Source: Mesostigma viride (taxonomy: Eukaryota; Streptophyta; Mesostigmatophyceae; Mesostigmatales; Mesostigmataceae). From it: a stretch of 64,000 bases of DNA. Below the pieces are notes generated by a model. It saw only the letters and a list, made by a program, of their open reading frames with translations. It was not told the origin of the DNA and did no database searches. The DNA is taken from the NCBI GenBank assembly GCA_009746045.1, contig RPFO01000034.1, positions 62,001 to 126,000 of the forward strand. Direction: 5' to 3'. The position numbers and the translations under genes were made by a program. Shown piece by piece: positions 34,024-44,135 of the stretch. Each line of letters begins with the position of its first letter. The first letter of the stretch is position 1.

Positions 34024-36590
34024 TTAATTAATTGATTGTAAGGAAAGCCATCCACTATATAATGCATGAGAGGACATAAGACACAACTTCCGAGAAGGAG
34101 GGGTGACGTGCCCTCCTTTGTACTGGATCATGCCGGCCACCATCTGCTTGAAAGAGGCGCTCTCAGCCGCATTGAAGGCAATGCCGTTCTCGATAAAAAA
34201 TTCGGCAGCCAGCAGCTGGACACCTTTCTCGTCGACGGGAACCAGCCATTTGGTGATGCTCAGCTGGCCTTTGCTGGGAACCGACGACAAGTCAGCCGGC
34301 GCAGCCCCTCCCATCTCCGCCATTGCCCTGTTCAAATTGTGCTGCTTCTTGGCGTCTGACTGCTGCGACTTGTTTTCATGTCCCACGTAGCTCCCACAAA
34401 AACCAGCATCTTCATTAAAACAATAAGTGGAAGCATACATGTGACACTAATTGACATGCCCGGAGGCACGCCGTTCAAGGCCCTTCATGAAGTACGTTGC
34501 CCTAGAGGCAACCAAGACACGGGTGGGTGGGTGGGGAGCAAAGAAAGAGGCCGACAAAACCAGCCAGAGCGGCTTTTAGTCGCAAAACCTCCCTTATCCC
34601 TAGCTAACTGACGTCATTAAACCCTTATGTTTAGTGGATGCTAGTAAGACGCTAACCGTACAGACCGGGGGTAGAATATCCCGAATCTGCACGGCTAGTA
34701 TTAAATAATGCGTAGGTTGTTCTTTTCAGGGGCACTGCACCTCACGCCCCGTTCCGCCCGGGTATAATCAACCCAAGCGCGGAACGCACATTTTATTTAA
34801 TTCATTTTTCAACCATGCACTATATTGCATCTACTAATCACAAAAGCTCTAGCCAAACAGCTACGAGTAAACACTACGACCTATAAGCCGCTCATCCAGC
34901 GGCCCCTTGTTCCCGCATTCACGTATAGAAGAAACTCCGTTCAAAGAACCCCGATTCATGTCCCACGTAGCTCCCACAAAAACCAGCATCTTCATTAAAA
35001 CAATAAGTGGAAGCATACATGTGACACTAATTGACATGCCCGGAGGCACGCCGTTCAAGGCCCTTCATGAAGTACGTTGCCCAATCACCCCCGCCCTGGC
35101 TTTCCCTTGAAGCCGCACTCCACCTTGCTCGTTGTCACAAGTGACCGCCCTGCCGCAAAACGGGAGCCCCCCCACATCGGGAGGCGTGTGCCCGGCGGCT
35201 GTGGATGCATGGCCAGGCCCAAAAAGGCCCAGCGCATTTGCACTGCGATTGCGCACGGCCAGCCTATCATGACCCCTCTCGGGGCCCCGAGTCGGTACCG
35301 CTATGGCCGTCTCCCCATAGACCCGGGGTGCTTCGAGAAAAAACGTGGACCTAGCCCAGGCCCCGCCAGCCCGGATGCCCGAGGCCACAGCCCCAGGCAC
35401 CTGGCTGAACGAGAGTCCGTTCAGCCAAGACCGCATTCCCCCCGAGGTTTCTATGCGTGGGGAAAAAATTTCTAGCTTAGGCGCTTTTCCCATCGCCGTC
35501 CCCAGCCCCAACCACCCCCCCCTCGGCGGAAGGCAATTGCAAAGTTTGCTGGCCAGCAGCAATTTCCGAAGAAAAAGCCGCAGGCCGCGGACCGAGACAC
35601 GGGTCGCCAGTGCCAGCCATCCGGCTCCAACCCGGGGTGCAAGCATCCCCAGGTACGGAGCACCAGCTCGCGCACTGGGCCGACCAAGCGACAGTTGAGC
35701 ACCTGTCACGGCATCCGGCCCACCAAAGACCCCAAGCTGGGGAAAAGGTGCGGACCGGAGGTAATCATTTCCTTTTCTTTTAGTTAACCGAGCGAGGAAC
35801 TACGCCTGGCCGGTTAACAACTGGAAGTCTCACCACTGGCCAAGTGGCCAGTGCAACCAGTGCTTTTGGGATTTTGCTCCGCAGCACCCATAGCTGCGGC
35901 TGCCGCCGCAACGACAACGAGCAAAGAAAGAGGCCGACAAAACCAGCCAGAGCGGCTTTTAGTCGCAAAACCTCCCTTATCCCTAGCTAACTGACGTCAT
36001 TAAACCCTTATGTTTAGTGGATGCTAGTAAGACGCTAACCGTACAGACCGGGGGTAGAATATCCCGAATCTGCACGGCTAGTATTAAATAATGCGTAGGT
36101 TGTTCTTTTCAGGGGCACTGCACCTCACGCCCCGTTCCGCCCGGGTATAATCAACCCAAGCGCGGAACGCACATTTTATTTAATTCATTTTTCAACCATG
36201 CACTATATTGCATCTACTAATCACAAAAGCTCTAGCCAAACAGCTACGAGTAAACACTACGACCTATAAGCCGCTCATCCAGCGGCCCCTTGTTCCCGCA
36301 TTCACGTATAGAAGAAACTCCGTTCAAAGAACCCCGAGTTATACATCCTGAGAAACTTGCTCCGGATATTCGGTGGAATTTTGTCGCAGGGTAACATCCC
36401 TTCCCCTGCGATTCCGGCAAAGTGTGCACGGACTCGGAATACGCTGATTGCCCCCGCCCCGTATGAGAACTTCTTGTTGCAAAATGAGCAGAACTTATTC
36501 GACAAAAACTGCGTTTTGTTACTAACAGCATCTGTGACTGCTTCTTTCTTCTCGAGAACGAAATCCCATTCAGGCCCTTTCTTCCTCATG
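34024..36590 (-). pseudogene. hAT transposase N-terminal part, split by a retroelement
   Basis: The minus-strand ATG at about 36590 begins a BED-type zinc finger: FCSFCNKKF ... RAHFAGIAGEGMLPCDKIP (C-x2-C...H...C). At 36338 the frame is broken by the split-repeat element. At 34374 it resumes in frame with NKSQQSDAKKQHNL, then a hAT-typical stretch LLAAEFFIENGIAFNAAESA and SFKQMVAG...PPSRKL. The reading ends near 34024, far short of a full transposase of roughly 600-700 residues. Without the DDE core it cannot transpose on its own. Family assignment rests on the BED finger, the AAEFF-IAFN-PPSR pattern and the 8-bp duplication. Confidence 0.7.
34375..36337 (-). mobile_element. Non-autonomous split-direct-repeat retroelement (SDR-1)
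   Basis: On the minus strand: A1 (36337-35919), internal 0.8 kb, B1 (35082-34955), A2 (34954-34536), short C-rich spacer, B2 (34502-34375). A copies are 419 bp each, B copies 128 bp each, and both pairs look almost identical, so insertion is recent. This A1-B1A2-B2 order is that of PAT/Ngaro/kangaroo tyrosine-recombinase retrotransposons. Its ends resemble those of the autonomous element at 39355-44859. No target duplication is seen, as expected for recombinase-mediated insertion. No convincing protein is encoded. Confidence 0.85.
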
Positions 36591-37007
36591 GCTGCAAATC
36601 GAAAATGGCTGCACACTGTCGCACAGTCGCACTGGCCTCGTCGTCGCTATATTGCATTACACCGTCAGTAGCACAGCTGGCATTTGCTGGCACACTGTTA
36701 TTATGCGTTATGTACCTAGTCCTAGCTGTCTCCTACCGGCCAAACATTTTGCAAGGCTTGCGCTTTATGAAAAGAACTGTACGCATCTACTTCTAGTAGT
36801 AAAAATCTCAAATGTGCAGTGAGCGCGCCGCGCCCAGAATCTGGGCACCGCGCCAGTGCCCGCTGCCCGCTGGTACCCCCGAAAAATTCTAAGTCCAAAC
36901 CGGGTGGTCAGACGTAAAATACGCGTAAAATACGTCGAGGCCCATAATATGCTTTATCCCGCATTTTATCGCAAAAGTGCGGCGTACATAACAACCCGGT
37001 TTTTCGC

Positions 37008-37741
37008 CTAAACCAGGTGGAGGGCAAGTGCGGTGTGCTCATGAAGAAGCTTGAAGCCATCTGACACCGCCCACACCGAGGAGGCCCTGGCCACACAGAC
37101 AGGTCCCAAAGATAGCGGAGCAGACGGCCACCATCGCATCCCAGCCACCCCGGCAGGATGCTGGCGTCCTCGCGCCGCTCGCCTATGCTGAGACCTCACT
37201 GCGGACAGCGACTGCCTCAACCACTGACGCCATCGCTACGAAACTCCAGGAGCTTGAAGACCTTCGCCAGGCACAACAACGGATCGAGGCCACCGACCGC
37301 GCTCGCCGCGACTGCCGGGTGGTGCTGCGTCGCCGTCCCCCAGAAGCCAGGTGAGACGTCAACCACCCTTGCCGACGAGCTCAAGGACCAGCTCCTTACC
37401 CTCATGGGCCTGGTAGGTGAGGCCGGTAGAACTGCGTGGGTGCCACGGCCTTTCCCACTCACGGGACAAGCTAGGCGGCTCCCCCACCAGTCCTGCTCAC
37501 CTTCCCCTCCCCTGAGGACAAGCAGCGGTTCCTTTCTCGTCGCAAGCGGTTGCATGACCGGTGCCCACACTCTGGACGCTGGACGACGACCTGACCCCCG
37601 CTCAGCAGCAGCAGCAGCGACGCAACCTGTGGCCGGAAGACCTCCGCCACAAGCAAGACCCCCAGAAGGCCAAGGTGTATTGGAGGGGCGCGGGGACCTG
37701 ATGATCAACCACAAGATTTGGACGCCCCGGCCTGCGGGCTA
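37008..37741 (+). pseudogene. LINE-D ORF1, C-terminal part
   Basis: Continues the ORF1 beyond the hAT element. Recognisable pieces: TKLQELEDLRQAQQRIE (coiled-coil-like), RRDCRVVLRR, LADELKDQLLTLMGLVGE, TLDDDLTPAQQQQQRRN, VYWRGAG and INHKIWTPRP. These align with LINE-C VIVKHF, LDDDLTLAQQQ and VYWRGAVIHVDHKPW. Several frameshifts. A stop at about 37741 is followed directly by 3' UTR. Confidence 0.65.
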
Positions 37742-37918
37742 GAATAGCCTAGCTTGTATTCATTCAATGGTAGTCACTGCCGCCATGGCAGCCATGCCTA
37801 CTAGAATACATTTGCCTTAGTAGCTGTGCCACCATACCTAGTCACGTGCCCCGCTAACGCACGGTACACAACCAACCATAGCCTTAGCTTAGCCCTTGAA
37901 CAGCCTCGCTACGTCCTG

Positions 37919-38822
37919 GCTATATCAAGGAGACAACCAGCGCAGGCCAGAAATCGGGAGAATCCGGACCATGGTAGCTCAAGCCTGCCGTTATCTTGTC
38001 CGCGTGTTCGAGTCGTTCAGGATGATGAAGATGAATGGTGATGGAAATGTGTATCCGTGTGCATTGAAATTATGGCTGGCTTACGTGTAGAGCGACTATA
38101 GATGACCTAGACGGTGGGGCCGGAAACAGCATGCTTGATCAGGGCGTGTGTTTCGAGCCTAATTACTGGCCGGGAGTGTCTAGTGGTGAGCACCATTGCT
38201 GCGATCGCTCTCCCACCATTTACGAGGAAATACCCGCAATTTAATGGAAAACCACTGAAAAGGTCTAGCTAGTCAGTCATCACGTTAGCCATGCCATGAT
38301 TCCAAACGCCCAAGAACTGCACACGGCGCAAAGGCAAAAAGCCGGACGACATCACTTTCAAATGTGCGGCGGGAACCAAAAGCCCGCGTATGCCAGAAAA
38401 CATCGTGTTGCTGCAGCGACGCGACGATGTGGACAACGAATCCAGTGCCAAGCTCGGAACGGCCGCAAAGGAGATCTGGCATCACAGGGTTCAGACGTGC
38501 GGAGATACTATGCGATCCAGCCCGGGTCCACAACCTGTTTGTAGAGCTTGTGCCAAGGGGCAGCACCGAACAAATGTGGGTGACGTTGCAAAAAACACCG
38601 GACTAATTGACGGAGCATAATGTCTCGGTCATAGTCTTTGACCAACAAACGATGCAAGAGTTCAACAAGAGTCATGATGAAATCGACACGATAAGAACAA
38701 AGACGAGAAAAACGATGTAACTGACTAAGAACAACACCATATTTTGCTGTGTGGGAAAGGAGACTGTGGATATCGGGGTAACGAATAAAAGGAATTTGCT
38801 GGTAATATTTAGGATCCTTGCG
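37919..38822 (-). mobile_element. 5'-truncated Penelope-like element copy
   Basis: Reverse complement of about 63150-64000 plus about 27 bp of 3' end not reached in the main copy (ending GGTTGTCTCCTTGA). It includes the RT C-terminus (frame near 38285-38810) and the long 3' UTR. A short CTAT appears on both sides. Confidence 0.8.
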
Positions 38823-39044
38823 CTATGATCAGATTACTTGCCCACGCTCCTTGTTATGACATGCTCACATGGGTCAATTACTGCACCCACAGAACTTGCC
38901 GGATCGTCTATCGTGTCCGATTGCAGCTGTGGCATGCCTCTGGCTTGAAGGAGAAAGTAGTATAGGGATGGGCACTTCGGTGTTCCGTGACTCCCCAACG
39001 GGTGCACGAGTTTTAATTTTAATTAATTAATTAATCCCCACCTC

Positions 39045-39354
39045 ATCTTTTGTTTTTTTGAACCTTACTTTTTCTTCTTTTCATTCTTATACATATACCT
39101 ATTCAACCATTTTTTTTTCTCATATACATTATTGGTTTTGTCATATTATTTTTATTGTCAGTATATTTTCAGGGTTCTTCTCCTATTCGGGGTTTTCCTT
39201 ATGTTGCATGCCAATCTCACCTCTGTAATTTATCATTCCCAATTAATGAATACATATTATATTTATTCATTCTCACCTCCGTAATTTATCATTCTCAATG
39301 AATATAACTTATTTATGATTCATTATTATTAATACTATCATTGTTATTAAACAT
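39045..39354. repeat. AT-rich stretch with two retroelement 3' ends
   Basis: T-rich sequence with two related copies (about 39205-39245 and 39264-39300) of the CTCACCTCCGTAAT...CATTCTCAATGA end also seen at 23503 and 31909. No gene. Confidence 0.55.
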
Positions 39355-39791
39355 TCGTGGTTCTCTGAACATACATAGTTTCTTTATAGTGAGATGGAAG
39401 GGTAGCCGCTATAGCTAGGTTATTGGGTTCACGTGACATACCTTTTGAGGCCGGTGCGGCCTGATCCGGATCAGTCGTGCAGCCAACACTTTGGCCAGTT
39501 TTTCTTGGCCAGGTGGCAGGAGCTACGTTGAGATATAAACCTGCCACTGTCTAGTTTTCTTGGCTCATGGCGTAGTGATTAACTAGATCTAGATTCTTTC
39601 TCTCACGCAATATGTGACCTAATAGCCCCGGCAGCCTTACGTAAGCTGCCGGCAATTAGAACGCCACATTGCGTCATTTGTTCAGACGCAACATTTGCGT
39701 GGCGAAAAAATGCCGTCCGGGCCAAGGCCGCATGACACGCAAAAAAGGACAAAAACAAACCCACCTAGCTAAGGTCGGCCTCTTTTCTTTT
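39355..39791 (+). repeat. SDR-0 repeat A1
   Basis: Starts TCGTGGTTCTCTGAACAT and ends GGTCGGCCTCTTTTCTTTT. Repeated at 44276-44698 as A2. It contains a strong palindrome around CGGCAGC...GCTGCCGG near 39629-39653 and is likely to include the promoter. Confidence 0.85.
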
Positions 39792-39879
39792 CACGAGGGC
39801 GGCGACAGCAAGCCAGGGGAAACGAACCTCTGGTTTGACGAACCTGTACTGTCGGAGCCATTTTTGGCCCTGAGCAGCA

Positions 39880-40932
39880 ATGCCGAAGGGGCGCAAAGCT
39901 ACAGGAGGGCAGGCAGCGCGCGGGGAGGACGGGACGCCCACACCGCGGGCTGCTGCCGCCAGTCACGCGCCAGTCGCCTTCAGCGCCAAAAAGAAGCAGC
40001 TCGCCACTCTGCTCGCCAAGTGCATCAGCCCCGCAGAGGCGGTGGGGGCAGTCGAGCAGGTCTTCGGTGCCGAGGACTGGGTGACGGACGCCAGCTCGTG
40101 GAGCTCGAGCCAGCTGAAGTCTGTCGTGCAGTTGCTGGCCGATCACGTTGATGTTGGCGACGTGTTGGACGCACGTGACCCAAACGGAACGTTGGTGGCA
40201 AAACTGCTGGCCGTGGCAGATCTCGCGGCGGACGAGGAGGAGGATCAGGCGCTGCCACCAACGACACCTGCGCAGCGAAAAATGGCCAAGCCGAAAGGCG
40301 CGGCCAAGGTTTCGGCAGGTGGGGGGGCTGTCGGAAAGGAAATGAGGGCGAGGTTGGCGACATTCGTTGGGGCACCTCCGGAAACCGAAAATCAGGACGA
40401 CGAGGAGGACGAGGAGGGGGAGGTCGCAGCCGAGAAATTCATGCAAGGTTTGAAGGCAGCGCTGGGAGGAATGGAGGGGGCGGGAAGCCACTTCAAGGCC
40501 TCGAAAGGGGTGGCGCTGCCAAGCCGAGCCAAGAGCGTGAAATATCGGGTTTCGGAGCGGGTGCTGCCGGGGGTGTTGGAGGACGCCAGCGACAATGGGA
40601 TGGGAATCCGGTCGTGGGTCATGACGGTAAAGCCTGGAAATTGGCGGAACATGGAGAACAGGAAAATTGTCATGAACATTGCATTGGCCATGGACACCCT
40701 TCTCAAGGAGCTGGGCTCAGCAGCCGGGGAGCTTGTGGGCATGGAGTACCTAATGAGGGTGGTGGCGGCCTTGCTGCAGGTGGAGGGCAAGGAGGGGGGG
40801 GTGGAAGGTGGCCAGCCACCTCCTGCCATTGGGGGAGGAGGCTGCACTGTCAGCCACCCCGGCTGTCAAGGCAGCTCTCCAAACTGCCATCCTCTTGGAC
40901 AAGCTCAGCAAGGCTCAACAAGTAGGGAAATA
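39880..40932 (+). CDS. SDR-0 Gag-like protein (one frameshift at a G run)
   Basis: Starts MPKGRKATGG at 39880. The middle has acidic blocks (DDEEDEEGE) and the conserved-looking EKFMQGLKAALGGMEG and SVKYRVSERVLPGVLEDAS. The open frame runs on to 41205, but after the eight-G run near 40793-40801 the protein-like reading is in another frame (LGEEAALSATPAVKAAL, LLDKLSKAQQVGK) and stops at about 40932. A one-base indel or programmed shift at the run is therefore likely. Expected role: nucleocapsid assembly. No zinc knuckle is visible. Confidence 0.65.
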
Positions 40933-41087
40933 GAATCCCAGCGGGACCGCTCCCTTTTCCCGCTGCCATACCCACTTAGGCCAGCGTACACCGCGTGGGG
41001 CAGGGTGAGATCGGCACGCCGGCGACAGCGTGCCACGCGCCGCCACCGCGAGTACACACTGCAATGCAAGGTAGTGCGTTGGCTTAA

Positions 41088-44063
41088 TTGGCTGTGGGGG
41101 GGGGGCAAGACCCTCCTCCTAACCCTAGAGGGGCGTGCTCTAAGGGGAGGGAGGAGGCCCTTGCGAGGGTCAAGAGGCACTGCACCTGGCACAGTCGCCG
41201 CGTAGGGGGCGTTGCGACAGGCCAGGAGCAAGAAGGTGCTGATGCAATATATGGGAAGCAGAATAAGTATGAACAACTGCGCGCGGACGCGGTGAGTCTA
41301 CCAAAGGCGGAGGTGGCGGGGAAGGCACGGCTGCTCGACCTGTTGGCTATGCGGCCGAGCTGGCGGGAGATATATGCCAGCGAAGAGAACTGCATCAAGC
41401 CAGCGGTCGTGGCGAGCGCAAAGTATTGGAATGTGCCCAAGCCCAGCCGGGGATGCTCCATGGCTGAATGGGGCAAGCTCATGAGCCGGGCAGCGGGCGT
41501 GGGCATGGTGGCGTTCCGGGAGAGGCGGCCCAAGTGGGTGGATGGCTGCTTTGGAGTGGCCAAGGGGGTGGGTGAGCTTCGGTTCATCGTCAACAGGAAG
41601 CTGGGCAACCTGCTGTGGGTGGACCCCCCCAAGATCCTGCTACCCCACCTGGGCATCCTCGTGGAGGTCTACATCAAAGGCTGGTGCTACTGCGCCAAGA
41701 GCGACCTCGTGTCATACTACTATTCCATCGAGGTGCCCGAGTGGTGGTGGGACTACCAAGGGCTTCCTAGTGTGTGGTCGACTAGCGTAGGTCTGGCAGG
41801 GCCCAGGCGGAAGGTGTGGCCCGTGCTCAAGGTGCTGGCCATGGGACATTCCCATGCGGTGGCGCTGGGGGAGGCCATCCATGAGATGGTGCTCTACATG
41901 ACCGGTGCCCTGGATCCGAGGCGCCAGGTCAACTACCTCTCAAGCGCAGGTGAGCTCACCTTGGTGCGCGACGAGTGTGGCCAGCCACTGCGCTTGGCCA
42001 TCGAGTACAAGGAGGAGCGCGCCGGGGAGCTTCAGATTGACCTGGAAAACCCCCCTGCCCCCATGCTGTCCATCACCATTGATGACTTGGTGGCCAGCAA
42101 CGGGCGGACCTGCGAGGCGGTGAACCAGCTCATCACGCGCGCTATTGAGGAAGGCTACCTCCCTAACAACCTTGTGCCGTCTAAGGAGAAGACTAAGATG
42201 GCGAGCCTGGAAGGGGACGAGCTAGAAGCCCTAGGGGTGGTGCACCGACGGAACGGCGTGCTGGAACCAACGGTCAAGCAGCTCAACCTTGTGATCGCCC
42301 ACACGCATCGCCCACACGCTATACTCACTCGAGGCCGAGCTACGGCCGAGGGGCTGGCTGCCGTCTTGGGGCGGTGGTTGTGGCTGCAGATGTTAAGCCG
42401 CAGCTGCTTGTCCATTTGGCAGCAATGTTTCAAATTCATCAGCCTGCAAGGGTGGGGGCAGCGATCCTGGGTGCTGTGGGCCGGGGTGCGGGAGGAGTTA
42501 GAGTGTGCCCTGGCCTTGGCTCCCATGCTAAGGGTTGACCGAAGCGCACCTTTGGCCCGTGAGGTGGTTGCATCTGACGCGTCCACCTACGGGCAAGGTG
42601 TCGTGTACGCAACCATGGAGCCGGGCGATGTGACGGAGCTGGCGAGGGCACGAGAGGTGCGGGGGTACCCGACTTTGCTCATACCAAGTGAGGTGGCCTA
42701 CGCTGGCCCTAGGCCACTGAGCGCGCGGGCGCAACAAGCAATCACTAGCCAGCAATGGCGGGTTGGGGTCCGGAGTCGTTGGCGGGATCCGGGGATGCAC
42801 ATCAACGAGAAGGAGGTGCGGGCTGCAGTGAAGGGCGTGGAGAGGAGTGCGCGCAGCTTGGCAAACCGAGGCAAGCGGGTGGTGAGGTTGGTGGACTCCA
42901 CCGCGGCGTTGGGCTGCTTGGCTAAGGGGCGGTCCTCATCCCACAAGCTCAACAAGCAGTGCCGCCGCTTGTGCGCGCTGACCCTCGCCACGGGGAGTCG
43001 TTCCCAGTGGGTGTGGACGCCGAGTGCACTTCAACCAGCCGATGGCGTTTCTCGCGGCCAATCCATGGCGACTTTCTTGGCAGGCTGGGTGCGCGACCTG
43101 ACCGCGGAAGGCATCCATCCTAACCCGGGGCCCCCTGCACCTGTTAGCTACCTTCCATTGCTAGAGGGGAAAGTAAAGCCGGCTACTTTGCTGGCCTACC
43201 GTCGTGGTCTTGATTCCCTCTTGACTTGGTGGGAGGCTGGTGGGCGGGCGGACGGGTCATCGTCACGAGCTGACACCCTTGAGGAGACATTTTGTGCGTA
43301 TGTCGCCTGGGCTCATTTTCGGGGGTACAGCCGCCAAGTGTGTGTCAATGCCTTGATGGGGTTGCAACTTTATTATCCCGGTATGGTGAAGCGGTGGGAC
43401 TTGGCCCGTGGCGTCCTCGCTGGGTGGAAAACACTTGTGCCCCCCCGTGCCCCTCCTCCCATTCCATGGGAGGCGGCGTTTGCACTTGCCAGCACGATGG
43501 TCATGCAAGGTCAGCGCCTTGCGGGCCTGCTGGTTGTCATCGTGTTCCGCCATTACCTGCGAATCTCGGAGGCGCTGAACCTCCGTGTTGGCCATGTGCG
43601 CCTCCAGCCTGACGTTCGGCTTGGGCCGGCTCAACGGGGCGCCCTACTGCTGAGGTCTACCAAGACCTCTAAGGGCAAGACTCAGTCAGTGGTGGTAGAA
43701 GATGTGATGTCTGAAACCATCCTCCGTCACTGCATCGCGGGTAAGCACGCTTGGGAGGCCGTGTTCCCTTTCACCTACCCGCAATTCCGGCGCATTTGGC
43801 AGGCTGCGAGTCAGGCCTTGGGGGTCGCCCAGATTTTCACCATTCACGGGCTGCGGCATGGAGGTGCCACTCACGATTTCCTCGCGGGTCGCAGCATGGG
43901 GGACATCCAGGGCCGGGGGCGCTGGCTTAGCAGCTCCACGGTTGCCCATTATGTGGGCTTGCACCGCAGTTTGGAGGTGCAGCTGCCTGAGGTTATTCTT
44001 CGGGCCATGGCCGCCTGCCCCCCTCGGGTCTGGCGGGCTATTTTGAACTTGCCCTCCACCTAG
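41088..44063 (+). CDS. SDR-0 Pol: reverse transcriptase, RNase H, tyrosine recombinase
   Basis: Open for 991 codons; the frame opens at a TTG and the true start is unclear. RT: LRFIVNRKLGNLLWVDPP, KSDLVSYYYSIEVP (about residue 205), and SITIDDLVASN (about 330), where the usual YxDD is TIDD as in DIRS-type RTs. RNase H: VASDASTYGQGVVY (about 496), NEKEVRA, VRLVDSTAALG, VWTPSALQPADGVSRG. Tyrosine recombinase: LRISEALNLR (Arg I, about 824), IHGLRHGGATHD (His-x-x-Arg, about 920), GRGRWLSSSTVAHYVGLHR (Trp/His and catalytic Tyr, about 955). The recombinase would integrate a circular cDNA, replacing an integrase and explaining the lack of target duplication. Confidence 0.9.
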   Translation: MAVGGGQDPPPNPRGACSKGREEALARVKRHCTWHSRRVGGVATGQEQEGADAIYGKQNKYEQLRADAVSLPKAEVAGKARLLDLLAMRPSWREIYASEENCIKPAVVASAKYWNVPKPSRGCSMAEWGKLMSRAAGVGMVAFRERRPKWVDGCFGVAKGVGELRFIVNRKLGNLLWVDPPKILLPHLGILVEVYIKGWCYCAKSDLVSYYYSIEVPEWWWDYQGLPSVWSTSVGLAGPRRKVWPVLKVLAMGHSHAVALGEAIHEMVLYMTGALDPRRQVNYLSSAGELTLVRDECGQPLRLAIEYKEERAGELQIDLENPPAPMLSITIDDLVASNGRTCEAVNQLITRAIEEGYLPNNLVPSKEKTKMASLEGDELEALGVVHRRNGVLEPTVKQLNLVIAHTHRPHAILTRGRATAEGLAAVLGRWLWLQMLSRSCLSIWQQCFKFISLQGWGQRSWVLWAGVREELECALALAPMLRVDRSAPLAREVVASDASTYGQGVVYATMEPGDVTELARAREVRGYPTLLIPSEVAYAGPRPLSARAQQAITSQQWRVGVRSRWRDPGMHINEKEVRAAVKGVERSARSLANRGKRVVRLVDSTAALGCLAKGRSSSHKLNKQCRRLCALTLATGSRSQWVWTPSALQPADGVSRGQSMATFLAGWVRDLTAEGIHPNPGPPAPVSYLPLLEGKVKPATLLAYRRGLDSLLTWWEAGGRADGSSSRADTLEETFCAYVAWAHFRGYSRQVCVNALMGLQLYYPGMVKRWDLARGVLAGWKTLVPPRAPPPIPWEAAFALASTMVMQGQRLAGLLVVIVFRHYLRISEALNLRVGHVRLQPDVRLGPAQRGALLLRSTKTSKGKTQSVVVEDVMSETILRHCIAGKHAWEAVFPFTYPQFRRIWQAASQALGVAQIFTIHGLRHGGATHDFLAGRSMGDIQGRGRWLSSSTVAHYVGLHRSLEVQLPEVILRAMAACPPRVWRAILNLPST

Positions 44064-44135
44064 TTTGGTTGTTCATTTCTATGTCATTATGCTAGGTTCT
44101 TTGCCCCTGGCATGGATCGCCAGGGAGGGATATAA

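Larger units (their letters stand above)
33307..36999 (-). mobile_element. hAT-like DNA transposon with truncated transposase
   Basis: Ends CCAGGTTGT...ACAACCCGG, flanked by the 8-bp duplication TTTTTCGC (33299-33306 and 37000-37007). TAAAATACG(C/T)G motifs cluster in the first and last 100 bp. Inside, on the minus strand, are a BED-finger exon and a hAT N-terminal region. Also inside are an inverted LINE-C 3' end (about 33465-33850) and a split-direct-repeat retroelement (34375-36337). The catalytic and dimerisation parts of the transposase are absent. Confidence 0.75.
32468..39033 (+). mobile_element. LINE-D: ORF1-only non-LTR element with nested hAT and PLE insertions
   Basis: Bounded by an exact 11-bp duplication ATCCCCACCTC (32457-32467 and 39034-39044). 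Its own sequence is about 2 kb: 5' module (near 32550-32600), ORF1 N-part (about 32640-33306), ORF1 C-part (37008-37741), 3' UTR, hairpin CTCCCCAACGGG near 38993 and an ATTA tail. The 3.7-kb hAT element (33307-36999) and a 0.9-kb PLE fragment (37919-38822) were inserted later. There is no room for ORF2, so it is non-autonomous. Confidence 0.8.

Noticed and set aside
35065-35709. 214-residue minus-strand open frame inside SDR-1
   Set aside because: Covers part of repeat B1 and the internal GC-rich region, composition-biased, no recognisable domain.
41206-41300. Gag reading continued to 41205 as one 441-residue protein
   Set aside because: The last ~130 residues lose protein-like character after the G run; the stop at about 40932 in the shifted frame is more convincing.
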